A stretch of DNA of 64,000 bases from Streptomyces sp. NRRL S-340 (GTDB lineage: Bacteria; Actinomycetota; Actinomycetes; Streptomycetales; Streptomycetaceae), in NCBI RefSeq assembly GCF_000720185.1, contig NZ_JOIY01000001.1:186001-250000 (forward strand), written 5' to 3'. The notes beneath the pieces are model-generated. The model was given only the letters and a program-made list of their open reading frames with translations. It was not told the DNA's origin and did not search any database. Shown here one piece after another: positions 14,525-23,432 of the stretch; the stretch's first letter is position 1, and each line of letters starts with the position of its first letter. The translations under genes were made by a program, and so were the position numbers.

Positions 14525-16411
14525 CTACTTCGGCAGGTGCCGTTCGGCGAAGTCCAGTTCGAGCCGGACCTGCTTGATGCGTTCGTCGACCACCAGGGAG
14601 CCGTGGCCCGCGTCGTAGCGGTAGACCTCGTGGACGGCGCCGCGGGCTTCGAGGCGTTTGACGTAGTTGTCGATCTGGCGGATGGGGCAGCGGGGGTCGT
14701 TGACCCCGGCGGAGATGTAGACGGGGGCCGTGACCTGGTCCACGTAGGTGAGCGGGGAGGACGCCTCGAAACGCTCGGGGACCTCCTCCGGGGTGCCGCC
14801 CAGCAGGGTGCGGTCCATGGCCTTCAGGGCTTCCATCTCGTCGTGGTACGCCGTGACGTAGTCGGCGACCGGGACCGCCGCGATGCCCAGGGTCCACGCG
14901 TCGGGCTGGGTGCCGATGCCCAGCAGGGTGAGGTAACCGCCCCAGGAGCCGCCGGTGAGGATCAGCCGGTCCGGGTCGGCGAGGCCCGAGGTGATCGCCC
15001 ACTCGCGGACCGCCGCGATGTCCTCCAGCTCGATGAGGCCGACCCGGTGCTTCAGGGCGTCCGTCCAGGCACGGCCGTAGCCCGTGGAGCCGCGGTAGTT
15101 GACGCGGACCACCGCGTAGCCGTGGTCGACCCAGGCGGCCGGGCCGGCGGCGAAGGAGTCGCTGTCGTGCCAGGTGGGGCCGCCGTGGATGTCGAAGACC
15201 GTGGGCAGGGGGCCGGTGGCGCCCGCCGGTTTCTGGACCAGGGCGTGGATGCGGCCGACGGGGCCCTCCACCCAGACGTCCTCCACCGGGACCGAGCCGG
15301 GGGACTTCAGGCCGGGCGGGTCCAGGACCACCCGGCCGTGCGTCGAGCGGACCGCCGACGGCTCGGCCGCCGACGACCACAGGTACTCCACGCTGCCGTC
15401 CGGGCGGGCTGTCGCCCCCGAGACCGTGCCGGGCGGGGTGGGGATCCTGGTCAGTTCGCGGGTCGCCGGGTCGTAGCGGAACAGCTCGCTGCGGGCCTCG
15501 AAGCTGTGGGCGATGAGCAGGCCGCCGCCGTCCGGGTACCACTCGGCGCTCACGTCGCCGGGGAGGTCCAGGGCGAGGTCCGTCTCCTCGCCCGTCGCCA
15601 CGTCCCAGACCAGGGGCTCCCAGCGGCCACGGCGCTGGTGGCCGATGAGCAGCCGGGTGTCCCCGTCGACCGGGGCGAAGCCCAGCACCTCCAGGCCCAG
15701 CTCGACCGTGCCGCCCTTGGTGTCGTCCAGGTCGGCGACCGCGGTGCCGTCCGGGCGCAGCACGCGCAGCGCCGAGTGCATCGCGTCGCCGTGTTCGGTG
15801 TGCTCGATCGCGATGAGCGTGCCGTCGTGGGAGAGGTCGCCGACGCCCGCCGACTCACGGTGGCGGTAGATCTCCGCCGGGGCCTCGCCCGAGCCCACCC
15901 GCGCCAGGTGGATCGTCGTGCCGTCCTCGTCCGTGGAACGGCCCACGACCGCCGTCCGCCCGTCCCTGCCGAGGGCCAGGCCGGCCGGGTAGGAGGGGGC
16001 GAGGCCCGGTACGGCGGCCTCGTCGGGGCCGCCGCCGAAGGGCTGGCGGCGCCAGACGCCGAACTCGTCGCCGTCCTTGTCGTCGAACCACCAGATCCAC
16101 TCGCCGTCCGGGGAGAGCACGCCGTCCGTCGTGCCGTTGGGCCGGTGGGTGGCCTGGCGCTGGGCGCCGCTCGCCCGGTCCCAGGCGTACAGCTCGTAGG
16201 TCCCCGTCGCGTTCGACACGAACAGGGAGCGGTCCGGTGCGTCCTCGGCCCAGTCGGGCAGGGACACCCGGGGTGCGCGGAAGCGCTTCTCCCAGTCCGG
16301 CATGTCCTGCTTCCCCGGCGCCCCCGCCGCTGACGGCGTCCCTGACGCCCCCGATGTCCCCGATGTCTCCGGCACGCCGGTCTGCTCCCCGGACCCGTTG
16401 CTCTCAGTCAT
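14525..16411 (-). CDS. S9-family prolyl oligopeptidase-like peptidase
   Basis: 628 aa from the ATG at 16409-16411. A beta-propeller region with WD-like SPDG repeats (about 60-370) precedes an alpha/beta-hydrolase domain. The triad is Ser489 in GGSWGGY, Asp572 in AGVNDPRCPI and His603 in DAGHGS. An Arg/Asn-rich VRVNYRGSTGYG block typical of acylaminoacyl/dipeptidyl peptidases is present. There is no signal peptide, so it is cytosolic and likely degrades oligopeptides. The first 45 residues are a Ser/Thr/Gly-rich tail. It is divergent from SURF1 across 153 bp. Confidence 0.9.
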   Translation of the reverse strand: MTESNGSGEQTGVPETSGTSGASGTPSAAGAPGKQDMPDWEKRFRAPRVSLPDWAEDAPDRSLFVSNATGTYELYAWDRASGAQRQATHRPNGTTDGVLSPDGEWIWWFDDKDGDEFGVWRRQPFGGGPDEAAVPGLAPSYPAGLALGRDGRTAVVGRSTDEDGTTIHLARVGSGEAPAEIYRHRESAGVGDLSHDGTLIAIEHTEHGDAMHSALRVLRPDGTAVADLDDTKGGTVELGLEVLGFAPVDGDTRLLIGHQRRGRWEPLVWDVATGEETDLALDLPGDVSAEWYPDGGGLLIAHSFEARSELFRYDPATRELTRIPTPPGTVSGATARPDGSVEYLWSSAAEPSAVRSTHGRVVLDPPGLKSPGSVPVEDVWVEGPVGRIHALVQKPAGATGPLPTVFDIHGGPTWHDSDSFAAGPAAWVDHGYAVVRVNYRGSTGYGRAWTDALKHRVGLIELEDIAAVREWAITSGLADPDRLILTGGSWGGYLTLLGIGTQPDAWTLGIAAVPVADYVTAYHDEMEALKAMDRTLLGGTPEEVPERFEASSPLTYVDQVTAPVYISAGVNDPRCPIRQIDNYVKRLEARGAVHEVYRYDAGHGSLVVDERIKQVRLELDFAERHLPK

Positions 16412-16460
16412 GGCCCCATAGTGCCTGGCCCGACCGACAACGTGCCGCCCCGTTCCCCAG

Positions 16461-16516
16461 CCTGTGGAAAACATAAGGATCGGCCCCGCCAGCCGCCCCC
16501 CACGCCTGTGGAAAAC
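16461..16516. promoter_or_regulatory. Two DnaA-box-like sequences in a divergent promoter
   Basis: CCTGTGGAAAAC occurs twice, at 16461-16472 and 16505-16516. The reverse strand contains TTTTCCACA, one mismatch from the DnaA box TT(A/G)TCCACA. They lie between the S9 peptidase and SURF1 starts, close to the SURF1 GTG at 16565. Confidence 0.45.
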
Positions 16517-16564
16517 TCAGACCCCGCGGCCTGCCCCGCCCGGCGGGCACCGTACCGTTGAGCC

Positions 16565-17386
16565 GTGTACCGGTTTCTTCTGACGCCCCGCTGGTGGGGC
16601 ATCAACGTCTTCGTGCTGCTCGCCATCCCGTTCTGCGTCTTCATGGGGTCGTGGCAGCTGAGCCGGTTCGACGCGCGCGTGGACGACCACCGGAACCTGA
16701 CCAGGCAGTCCGCCGCCGCCCGCACCGAGGCGCCGCGCCCGCTGGCGGGGCTGCTCCCCGTCGACAAGCGGACCTCCGGTATGCGGGCCACCGCGACCGG
16801 CCGGTACGGCAAGCAGCTGCTGGTCCCGGACCGGGAACTGGACGGCCGGCAGGGGTACTACGTCCTGACGCTGCTGCGCACGGGCTCCGGCAAGGCGCTG
16901 CCCGTCGTCCGCGGCTGGCTGCCGGGCGACGCGGACGCGGCGAAGGCACCGGCACCGCCCGCCGGCGAGGTCACGGTCACCGGTGCGCTCCAGGCTTCCG
17001 AGACGCCGGGGGGCAACGGGGTCGGCACGCGGGGCGGTCTGCCGTCCGGGCAGACCGCGGCGATCAGCGCGGCCTCGCTGGTCAACCTGGTGCCGTACGA
17101 CGTGTACGACGCGTGGGTGACGCTCGACAAGGCCGACTCCGGGATGAAGGCGGTGCCCGCGAAGGCGCCGGAGGGCAGCGGGCTGGACCTGAAGGCGTTC
17201 CAGAACCTCGGGTACACCGGTGAGTGGTTCGTCTTCGCGGGGTTCGTGGTCTTCATGTGGTTCCGGCTGGTCCGGCGTGAGGTGGAGGCCGCGCGGGACG
17301 CCGCGCTCGGGCTGGCGCCCGGGGACGGGGAGCCCGTGGGAGCGGGCTCGGGCGGGCCCCAGGAGGAGCACACGGCCGCGGTCTGA
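16565..17386 (+). CDS. SURF1 family protein (cytochrome c oxidase assembly)
   Basis: 273 aa. The SURF1 topology is clear: an N-terminal helix at about 12-30 (WGINVFVLLAIPFCVFMGSWQ in outline), a long extracytoplasmic loop, and a second helix near 218-236 (GEWFVFAGFVVFMWF in outline). Family signatures include GSWQLSR after the first helix, VTATG-like GRY, VLTLLRT and VVRGWLPG. It is expected to help haem a insertion or assembly of cytochrome aa3 oxidase. GTG at 16565 puts the first helix at the usual distance. The Ala/Gly/Pro-rich C-tail is not conserved. It converges on the next gene. Confidence 0.9.
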   Translation: MYRFLLTPRWWGINVFVLLAIPFCVFMGSWQLSRFDARVDDHRNLTRQSAAARTEAPRPLAGLLPVDKRTSGMRATATGRYGKQLLVPDRELDGRQGYYVLTLLRTGSGKALPVVRGWLPGDADAAKAPAPPAGEVTVTGALQASETPGGNGVGTRGGLPSGQTAAISAASLVNLVPYDVYDAWVTLDKADSGMKAVPAKAPEGSGLDLKAFQNLGYTGEWFVFAGFVVFMWFRLVRREVEAARDAALGLAPGDGEPVGAGSGGPQEEHTAAV

Positions 17387-17411
17387 CCCCGTCCGTACCG
17401 CTTCCGCCGGT

Positions 17412-18935
17412 CTACGGGGCCGTCGCCAGCAGTCCGGTCCGGTAGACCGTGCCCGCGCAGGCGTCCGGGACCGTTGCCGAGACGGTCGGTGAACCGGCTT
17501 CCGGGGTGTGCGAGACCACGACGCTGCCGTCCGCCCTGCCGCCGTCCTCCGTGACCAGCTGGGTGGTCGTCCCGGTGCCGGTTCCCGAGTCGCTGCCCGC
17601 GGCCGGGCCGCTCGCCGCGGTCGTCTCCTGGCTCGGGGACGGGCCTGGCGTGGGGTTGCCGGTCTCGGTGCCGCCGGTGCCCCCGGTGCCGCTGCCGCCG
17701 CCGCTGGTGGGACAGGCGTCGGAGGGCACCCAGGCGAACTTCACCTCGTACCCGGACCCGGGGGACAGGACCAGCGCGGCGGATTCCGTGGACGGGTCGG
17801 GCAGCCCGGCCGCCGCGTCGCCCGCCGTGTGCTGCACCACGCTGACGCGGGAGGCGTCGGCCACGCCCTGGGTGAGCGTGGTGACGGTGCCCGGTCCGCC
17901 GACGGTGCAACTGCCGGGCGAGACGTTGGTGACGTGGAAGGTGCCGTACACGGCGCCCGCCGAGTCGGGGGCGCTGACGGTGGCGGTGGCGGAACCCAGT
18001 TGGCCCGCCGTGCACACCGGGGCGGAACGGGCCGAGGCGGAAGGGGCCTGAGGGGTGCCGGCCGGCGCGGTGCCGGGGGCGGGGGCCCTGCTGCCCTTCG
18101 CGCCGTCCTTCGTGCCGCCCGTCTCCTTGCCGGCGGGGCGGTCCGGCGATCCGCCGGCGATGCTCGACGCGCCGCCCGCGGCCTTGCCCTGCCCGGTGCC
18201 GCCCTGCGCCTGTGAGGCCTGGCCCGCGATGGCCGGGTCGGCGTCGGATCCAGTGGCGTGGGACACGTGGACGAGGGCCGGGACGGCGGTGCCCAGGAAC
18301 AGGGCGGCGGCGGCCATGCCGACCGCGGCCTGCCGCTTGCGGGCCCGCCGCGCGGGAACCGCGCGCCGCAGGTGCTCCAGCGTGCCCTCGCTCGGCTCGA
18401 CGTCCTCGACCGCCCGGTGCAGCAGCCGGCGCAGCGCCAGTTCGTCCGGGCCGAGTCCGCCGGGAGCTTCGCCGTCCCCTGCCGGGTCCGCCGCGGAAGC
18501 CGTACCGGGAGCCGCTTCGGGGTCCGTCACCGAAGCCGTACCGGAAAGCGCTGCGGGGGTCCTCGCCGAAGGCGTTCGCGGGTTCGCCGCCGGAGCTGCC
18601 GCCCGGGCCGTCTCGGCGGCCCCTGCCACGTCCGGGGCCCCTGCCGTGCCGGAGGGTGGGGCCGTGTCGGAGGCCCGTGCCGTGCCGGGGGTGTCCGCGG
18701 GGGGCTCCGCGGCGGGCGGTGCCGGGGGCGCGGGGCTCTCGGCGGAGATCTTCTCGGGGCTCTGTGCGGGCGCTTCGCCCTCGGGGTCCGGGCCCTTTGT
18801 CTCAGGGCTGTCGTTCACGGTTCCGTTCCCAGCGTGCGTCGGCGTGTGGTGGTGCTGCTCCGGCCGCGTCGGCTCGTGCCACGCGTAGGGCTCGTGGCGC
18901 TCGTGCGAGTCGCGCCCTTCGGCGTTCTCCCTCAT
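17412..18935 (-). CDS. Membrane protein, putative partner of the SigE-type sigma factor
   Basis: 507 aa from the ATG at 18933-18935, which has GGAGG 8 nt upstream. A long Pro/Ala/Glu-rich cytoplasmic region (1-180) contains a short charged helix, ALRRLLHRAVEDVEPSEGTL, just before the membrane. One helix follows at about 202-224. The secreted part is Thr/Ser/Gly-rich and ends in a beta-sandwich-like domain with paired Cys (PVCTAGQ, GSCTVGGPG, SDACPTS, PDACAGT). Its position directly downstream of a sigma gene makes an anti-sigma or accessory role plausible, but no zinc finger is seen. Four 23-bp repeats separate the two genes. Confidence 0.7.
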   Translation of the reverse strand: MRENAEGRDSHERHEPYAWHEPTRPEQHHHTPTHAGNGTVNDSPETKGPDPEGEAPAQSPEKISAESPAPPAPPAAEPPADTPGTARASDTAPPSGTAGAPDVAGAAETARAAAPAANPRTPSARTPAALSGTASVTDPEAAPGTASAADPAGDGEAPGGLGPDELALRRLLHRAVEDVEPSEGTLEHLRRAVPARRARKRQAAVGMAAAALFLGTAVPALVHVSHATGSDADPAIAGQASQAQGGTGQGKAAGGASSIAGGSPDRPAGKETGGTKDGAKGSRAPAPGTAPAGTPQAPSASARSAPVCTAGQLGSATATVSAPDSAGAVYGTFHVTNVSPGSCTVGGPGTVTTLTQGVADASRVSVVQHTAGDAAAGLPDPSTESAALVLSPGSGYEVKFAWVPSDACPTSGGGSGTGGTGGTETGNPTPGPSPSQETTAASGPAAGSDSGTGTGTTTQLVTEDGGRADGSVVVSHTPEAGSPTVSATVPDACAGTVYRTGLLATAP

Positions 18936-19020
18936 GCCCGCGCCTCCATGGCGATCATGCCTGCGCCTCCATGGCACTCATGTGCGCCTCTGGCGGTCAT
19001 GCCCGTGCCTCCATGGCGAT
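18933..19020 (-). repeat. 23-bp tandem repeat, four copies, at a gene junction
   Basis: Copies lie at 18933-18955, 18956-18978, 18979-18997 (19 bp, degenerate) and 18998-19020. Read on the minus strand, each good unit contains ATGGAGG and GGCATGA. The first copy in the transcription direction encodes the last residues and stop of the sigma factor (AMEARA-stop); the last provides the ribosome site and ATG of the next gene. Repeat gain or loss would move the distance between the two cistrons. Confidence 0.85.
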
Positions 19021-19707
19021 CCGGAGCGCGGCGATGCCGCGCGAGCCGTACGCCTTCACCGACCCGAGGGATATCCCGAGGGTCTCGGCGACCTGTGCCT
19101 CGGTCATGTCCGCGAAGTAGCGCAGCACCAGCACCTCGCGCTGCCGGCGCTGCAGGCCCTTCATCGCCTTGATCAGGGAGTCGCGCTCCAGCTGGTCGTA
19201 GGCGCCCTCCTCCGCGCTGGCCATGTCCGGCATCGGCTTGGACAGCAGCTTCAGGCCGAGGATGCGGCGGCGCAGCGCCGAACGGGAGAGGTTGACGACC
19301 GTCTGCCGCAGGTAGGCGAGCGTCTTCTGCGGGTCGCGGACGCGTTTGCGCGCGGAGTGGACGCGGATGAACGCCTCCTGGACGACGTCCTCGCAGGAGG
19401 CCGTGTCGTCGAGGAGGAGCGCCGCCAGGCCCAGCAGGGAGCGGTAGTGCGCGCGGTAGGTCTCGGTGAGGAGATCGACGGTGGTGCCGGCCGCCACGGT
19501 GTCGTCGGCGGCGTCACGCTGGTTCGGTATGCGGGCGGGCCGCGCGGCGGGCATGGGGGCGATCACCGGCATGCCACCGGCCGGGCCGGGCACACCGGAC
19601 GGCCCGGACCCACCGGGGAGCCCGGGCCTACGCGGTCGGAGCGCCGCGCGGGGCGGCCGCAGAGCGGCGCCGCGGGTCGCCGCACTGAAGTCGAGAACCT
19701 CTGCCAC
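18997..19707 (-). CDS. SigE-family sigma-70-like RNA polymerase sigma factor
   Basis: 236 aa. The first 65 residues are a Pro/Arg/Gly-rich extension. Region 2 follows (LTETYRAHYRSLLGLAALLL, CEDVVQEAFIRVH, TLAYLRQTVVNLSRSALRRR in outline). Region 4 has LQRRQREVLVLRYFADMTEAQ and the helix-turn-helix AQVAETLGISLGSVK. This is the Streptomyces SigE-type group, with about 50 residues between the two regions. The downstream membrane protein, linked through 23-bp repeats, is the likely regulatory partner. Confidence 0.87.
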   Translation of the reverse strand: MAEVLDFSAATRGAALRPPRAALRPRRPGLPGGSGPSGVPGPAGGMPVIAPMPAARPARIPNQRDAADDTVAAGTTVDLLTETYRAHYRSLLGLAALLLDDTASCEDVVQEAFIRVHSARKRVRDPQKTLAYLRQTVVNLSRSALRRRILGLKLLSKPMPDMASAEEGAYDQLERDSLIKAMKGLQRRQREVLVLRYFADMTEAQVAETLGISLGSVKAYGSRGIAALRIAMEARA

Positions 19708-20115
19708 GCCAGTTGGACACGCCTGCCCCCTCGGGGGTTGTACGCGCCGGACGTCACTTTCGCGCCGGGCGGGCCCTGCGGCGCGTCCGGCGACGTTCTC
19801 GCGTCAGGCAGCACAACAGCCGGTGCCCCACATGCCCTCATGCGTCCCGCTCTTCCCTTTGTCGCGGCATCCCGCGAAGCGACCGGGGCGTCCCCACGCC
19901 CCTCGGCGTCCCCACGCCCCGGCAGGCGCCCGCAAAGACGCCTGCCGCCCTGCGCGCGGTTGCGCAGGGCGGCAGGGGAAATCTTCGGACGCCGAGGCAG
20001 CACGGATCAAGTGGCGGGATCACCGCGTGGTCCACACCTCTTACACAGATCCTACAAAGGAGCCCGCCTCTGGCCAGGGCTTTTCTCCGGGTGAGGAACG
20101 GATGTCGCCCGGAGT
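19708..20115. other. Intergenic region downstream of asd and upstream of the sigma gene
   Basis: About 400 bp with no convincing gene. It includes a strong hairpin (19941-19976) and the sequence where the sigma promoter must lie. Short direct repeats (cgtccccacgcccc around 19889-19920) precede the hairpin. Confidence 0.5.
19941..19976 (-). terminator. Strong hairpin after asd
   Basis: 15-bp perfect arms, CCTGCCGCCCTGCGC (19941-19955) and its complement (19962-19976), enclose a 6-nt loop. It lies 140 bp past the asd stop in the direction of asd transcription, and is followed on that strand by a short T-containing tail (cgtctttgc). Confidence 0.65.
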
Positions 20116-21189
20116 TCACTTTCCGGCCGGCGCGGCCCCCTCCGTCTCGGCGGCCACCAGTTCGGCGATCTGCGCCATGTTGAGCGCGGCGCCCTTGCGC
20201 TGGTTGTCGCCGCAGACGAAGAGTTCGAGCGCCGTGGGGTCGTCGAGCGCGCGCCGCACCCGGCCGACCCAGGTGGGGTCGGTGCCGACCACGTCGGCGG
20301 GCGTGGGGAACTCGCCCGCGGCGGGGTCGTCGCAGAGGACCACCCCGGGAGCGGTGGCGATGATCTCGCGGGCCCTGTCGACGGTGACCTCGCCCTCGAA
20401 GCGGGCGTGCACGGTGAGGGAGTGGGTGGTGATCACCGGGACGCGTACGCAGGTGACGGCGACCGGCAGCTGCGGCAGGCCGAGGACCCTGCGGGACTCG
20501 TCGCGCAGCGTCATCTCCTGGGAGGACCAGCCGTCGTCGCACAGCTCCCCGGCCCACGGCACCACGTTGAGCGCGACCGGTTCCGGGAAGGGCCCGGTGT
20601 CGTCCCCGACGGCCCGCCGTACGTCGCCGGGGCCGGTCCCCAGCTCCGTGCCGGCGACCAGGGACAACTGGCGGCGCAGCGTCCGCACGCCCTCCTGACC
20701 GGCCTGGCTCACCGCCTGGTACGAGGAGACGACCAGCTCGCGCAGCCCGAACTCGGCGTGCAGCGCGCCCAGCGCCACGATCATGGTCAGCGTGGTGCAG
20801 TCGGGGCTGGCGACGACGGAGCGCGGGCGGCGCCGTACGGCGTGCGCGTTGACCTCGGGAACGACGAGCGGCACCTCGGGGTCGGCGCGGAAGGCACCGG
20901 AGTTGTCCACGACGACCGCGCCGCGGGCGGCGGCCACCGGCACCCACCGGGCGGCGATCTCGCCGGGGACGTCGAACAGGGCGATGTCCACCCCGTCGAA
21001 GGCGTCCTCGGTGAGCGCGAGGACCTCGACCTCCTCGCCGCGCACGGCCAGCTTGCGGCCGGCCGAGCGCGGGGAGGCGATCAGGCGGATCTCGCCCCAG
21101 ACGTCCGCGCGCTGGGACAGGATCCGGAGCAGGACCGTGCCGACGGCCCCGGTCGCTCCCACGACCGCGAGCGTCGGTCGGTCGGTCAT
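20116..21189 (-). CDS. asd: Aspartate-semialdehyde dehydrogenase
   Basis: 357 aa. It makes aspartate semialdehyde from aspartyl phosphate with NADPH, feeding lysine/diaminopimelate, threonine and methionine synthesis. The NADPH loop GATGAVG is at 11-17. The catalytic Cys is Cys131 in VASPDCTT, and the substrate-binding ends SYQAVSQAG and CVRVPVITTHS are recognisable. Two positions are unusual: most family members have NPNC before the Cys and SGAG after the SYQAV block, whereas this protein has SPDC and SQAG. It lies 40 bp downstream of ask and is almost certainly co-transcribed with it. Ask-Asd pairing is standard in actinomycetes. Confidence 0.92.
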   Translation of the reverse strand: MTDRPTLAVVGATGAVGTVLLRILSQRADVWGEIRLIASPRSAGRKLAVRGEEVEVLALTEDAFDGVDIALFDVPGEIAARWVPVAAARGAVVVDNSGAFRADPEVPLVVPEVNAHAVRRRPRSVVASPDCTTLTMIVALGALHAEFGLRELVVSSYQAVSQAGQEGVRTLRRQLSLVAGTELGTGPGDVRRAVGDDTGPFPEPVALNVVPWAGELCDDGWSSQEMTLRDESRRVLGLPQLPVAVTCVRVPVITTHSLTVHARFEGEVTVDRAREIIATAPGVVLCDDPAAGEFPTPADVVGTDPTWVGRVRRALDDPTALELFVCGDNQRKGAALNMAQIAELVAAETEGAAPAGK

Positions 21190-21229
21190 CGTCGTACGCC
21201 TCCGTGCCCGGGGTCCCGGCGGTGGACGG

Positions 21230-22519
21230 TCATCGTCCGGTGCCGCCGTAGACGACGGCCTCGTCGCTGTCGGAGTCGAGCCCGAAGGCGGTGTGCACGG
21301 CGCGCACGGCCTCCGCCACGTCGTCCTTGCGGGTGACCACCGAGATACGGATCTCGGACGTCGAGATCAGCTCGATGTTCACGCCCGCGTCGGACAGCGC
21401 GGTGAAGAAGTCGGCCGTGACGCCCGGGTTGGTCTTCATCCCCGCGCCGACCAGGGAGATCTTGCCGATCTGGTCGTCGTAGCGCAGCGAGTCGAAGCCG
21501 ATGCCGGGACGGTTCTTCTCCAGCGCGTCGATGGCCTTGCGGCCCTCGGCCTTGGGCAGTGTGAAGGAGATGTCCGTCAGGCCGGTGGAGGCGGCGGACA
21601 CGTTCTGCACGACCATGTCGATGTTGATCTCGGCATCGGCGATCGTACGGAAGATGGAGGCGGCCTCGCCGGGCTTGTCCGGGACGCCGACGACCGTGAT
21701 CTTGGCCTCGGAGGTGTCGTGCGCGACACCGGAGATGATGGCCTGCTCCACCTGCTGTTCCCCTTGCTCACTCGGCTGCCGAATCGGCTCGCTGCTGACC
21801 CACGTGCCCTGCAGCCCGCTGAAGGAGGAACGGACGTGGATCGGGATGTTGTACCGGCGGGCGTACTCCACACAGCGGTGGAGCAGCACCTTGGACCCGG
21901 AGGCGGCCAGTTCGAGCATGTCCTCGAACGAGATCCACTCGATCTTCCGGGCCTTCTTCACCACGCGCGGGTCGGCGGTGAACACGCCGTCCACGTCGGT
22001 GTAGATCTCGCAGACCTCGGCGTCGAGGGCGGCGGCCAGCGCCACGGCCGTGGTGTCGGACCCGCCGCGCCCCAGCGTGGTGATGTCCTTCTTGTCCTGG
22101 CTCACACCCTGGAAACCGGCCACGATGGCGATGTTGCCCTCGTCCAGCGCGGTCCGGATGCGGCCCGGGGTGACATCGATGATCCGGGCTTTGTTGTGGA
22201 CCGAGTCGGTGATGACACCTGCCTGGCTGCCCGTGAAGGACTGGGCCTCGTGGCCCAGGTTCTTGATCGCCATGGCCAGCAGCGCCATGGAGATCCGCTC
22301 CCCGGCGGTCAGCAGCATGTCGAACTCCCGGCCGGCAGGCATCGGGGATACCTGCTCGGCGAGATCGATCAGCTCGTCCGTCGTGTCGCCCATCGCGGAG
22401 ACCACGACAACCACCTGGTTGCCGTTCTTCTTGGCTTCCACGATCCGCTTGGCGACGCGCTTGATGCCCTCGGCATCGGCTACGGAGGAGCCTCCGTACT
22501 TCTGCACGACAAGGCCCAC
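21230..22519 (-). CDS. ask: Aspartate kinase (alpha subunit; nested beta subunit start)
   Basis: 429 aa. It phosphorylates aspartate, the first step of the aspartate family pathway. KYGGSSV at 7-13, GAGVIT-like [16 protein letters not shown] and the two C-terminal ACT domains ([28 protein letters not shown]) are diagnostic. The start is the GTG at 22517-22519, with GAGGAG 6 nt upstream; the longer frame adds 11 non-family residues. In related alpha2beta2 enzymes the beta subunit starts inside the gene, and a GTG with AAGGGGAA upstream is present at residue 257. The ACT domains imply feedback control by lysine and/or threonine. Confidence 0.95.
   Translation of the reverse strand: MGLVVQKYGGSSVADAEGIKRVAKRIVEAKKNGNQVVVVVSAMGDTTDELIDLAEQVSPMPAGREFDMLLTAGERISMALLAMAIKNLGHEAQSFTGSQAGVITDSVHNKARIIDVTPGRIRTALDEGNIAIVAGFQGVSQDKKDITTLGRGGSDTTAVALAAALDAEVCEIYTDVDGVFTADPRVVKKARKIEWISFEDMLELAASGSKVLLHRCVEYARRYNIPIHVRSSFSGLQGTWVSSEPIRQPSEQGEQQVEQAIISGVAHDTSEAKITVVGVPDKPGEAASIFRTIADAEINIDMVVQNVSAASTGLTDISFTLPKAEGRKAIDALEKNRPGIGFDSLRYDDQIGKISLVGAGMKTNPGVTADFFTALSDAGVNIELISTSEIRISVVTRKDDVAEAVRAVHTAFGLDSDSDEAVVYGGTGR
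21749..21765 (-). promoter_or_regulatory. Internal ribosome site and GTG for the aspartokinase beta subunit
   Basis: Within ask, AAGGGGAA (complement of 21758-21765) stands 6-7 nt before an in-frame GTG at 21749-21751. Translation from there would give a 173-aa protein starting just before the ACT domains ([12 protein letters not shown]). This matches the known beta-subunit start of homologous actinobacterial aspartokinases. Confidence 0.7.
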
Positions 22520-22717
22520 GTGCGCTCCTCGCTCAGTCCGTGTCTGTCGCACCTGCGCATGTGCAGTGCGGTCGACTCAGTCTATCGAGCGTCCGAATTT
22601 CCCCTCTGCGATACCGCATGCTGAGACCCCCGGCGCCCGCTTACCAGGACGGCTCATGCCCAGGGCGCGGACCCGCACGCGGAACGTGGGCGGCGTCACA
22701 GCCGCACCCGTCCCCAG

Positions 22718-22739
22718 GGGCGGCGGGGCGAAGCCGCCC
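22718..22739 (-). terminator. Hairpin after DUF5063 gene
   Basis: 7-bp arms GGGCGGC and GCCGCCC around an 8-nt loop, 34 bp past the DUF5063 stop. It is a modest stem, so only a candidate. The 250-bp gap up to ask must also hold the ask-asd promoter. Confidence 0.4.
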
Positions 22740-22772
22740 GGCGGACTCTCGCCGGCCGCCCTGCGGCGGGCG

Positions 22773-23432
22773 TCACTGAGCGCGGCCCAGCCCCAGCGGT
22801 CCGCCGATCTCCTCCGCCATGACCTGGCCCGCCTCGAACTCCAGGGTCTCGTCGCCCACGCCCTGGTCGGTGTCGAGGCCGTCGAGTTCTTCCAGCGGCT
22901 GGTTGAGGCGGACGTGGGCGACCAGCGACTGCAGGGCGCGCAGGGCCGCCGACGCGGTGCCTCCCCAGTTGGAGAAGTAGGAGAACTGCCACCACCACAG
23001 CGCTTCCGTGGTGCGGCCCGCCCGGTAGTGGGCCATGCCGTGGCGCAGGTCCGTGACGACGTCGGCGAGGTCGTCGGAGATCCGGGCGGGGACCGGGGCG
23101 CGGCGCGGCTCGTAGGGGTCGAAGACCTCCGAGTAGACGTCGATGGGCTCCAGCAGGCGGGCCAGGTTCTCGCGGAGGATGTCCACGTCCTGCTCGGGGC
23201 CCGGGTCGGGCTCGTAGCGCTCGTCGGGGACGATGTCCTCGTGCGCGCCGAGCCGGCCGCCGGCCAGCAGGATCTGGGACACCTCCAGGAGGAGGAAGGG
23301 CACCGCGGAGTCCGGTTCGTCGCCCTTGGCGACCTCGGTGACGGCGACCAGGAAGCTCTCGATCTGGTCGGCGATCTGGACCGCGAAGTCGTCGGGGTTC
23401 TGGCTGGTCGCGTGCAGCGTGGCGTCAGACAT
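22773..23432 (-). CDS. DUF5063 domain protein
   Basis: 219 aa, acidic and cytosolic, with no membrane segment. [22 protein letters not shown] and a C-terminal acidic tail identify the DUF5063 family, which in actinomycetes regularly follows recR. The function is unknown. Its ATG overlaps the end of recR by 8 bp, so the two are translationally coupled. A role linked to recombination repair can only be inferred from this linkage. Confidence 0.85.
   Translation of the reverse strand: MSDATLHATSQNPDDFAVQIADQIESFLVAVTEVAKGDEPDSAVPFLLLEVSQILLAGGRLGAHEDIVPDERYEPDPGPEQDVDILRENLARLLEPIDVYSEVFDPYEPRRAPVPARISDDLADVVTDLRHGMAHYRAGRTTEALWWWQFSYFSNWGGTASAALRALQSLVAHVRLNQPLEELDGLDTDQGVGDETLEFEAGQVMAEEIGGPLGLGRAQ

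Noticed and set aside
13620..15542. 640-aa minus-strand frame overlapping the S9 peptidase
   Set aside because: It is out of frame with the peptidase, which has a complete catalytic triad; composition is Arg/Pro/Gly noise.
22553..22772. Lysine-type riboswitch upstream of ask
   Set aside because: No recognisable L-box core or long structured leader could be found by eye; actinomycete ask genes are generally controlled allosterically.
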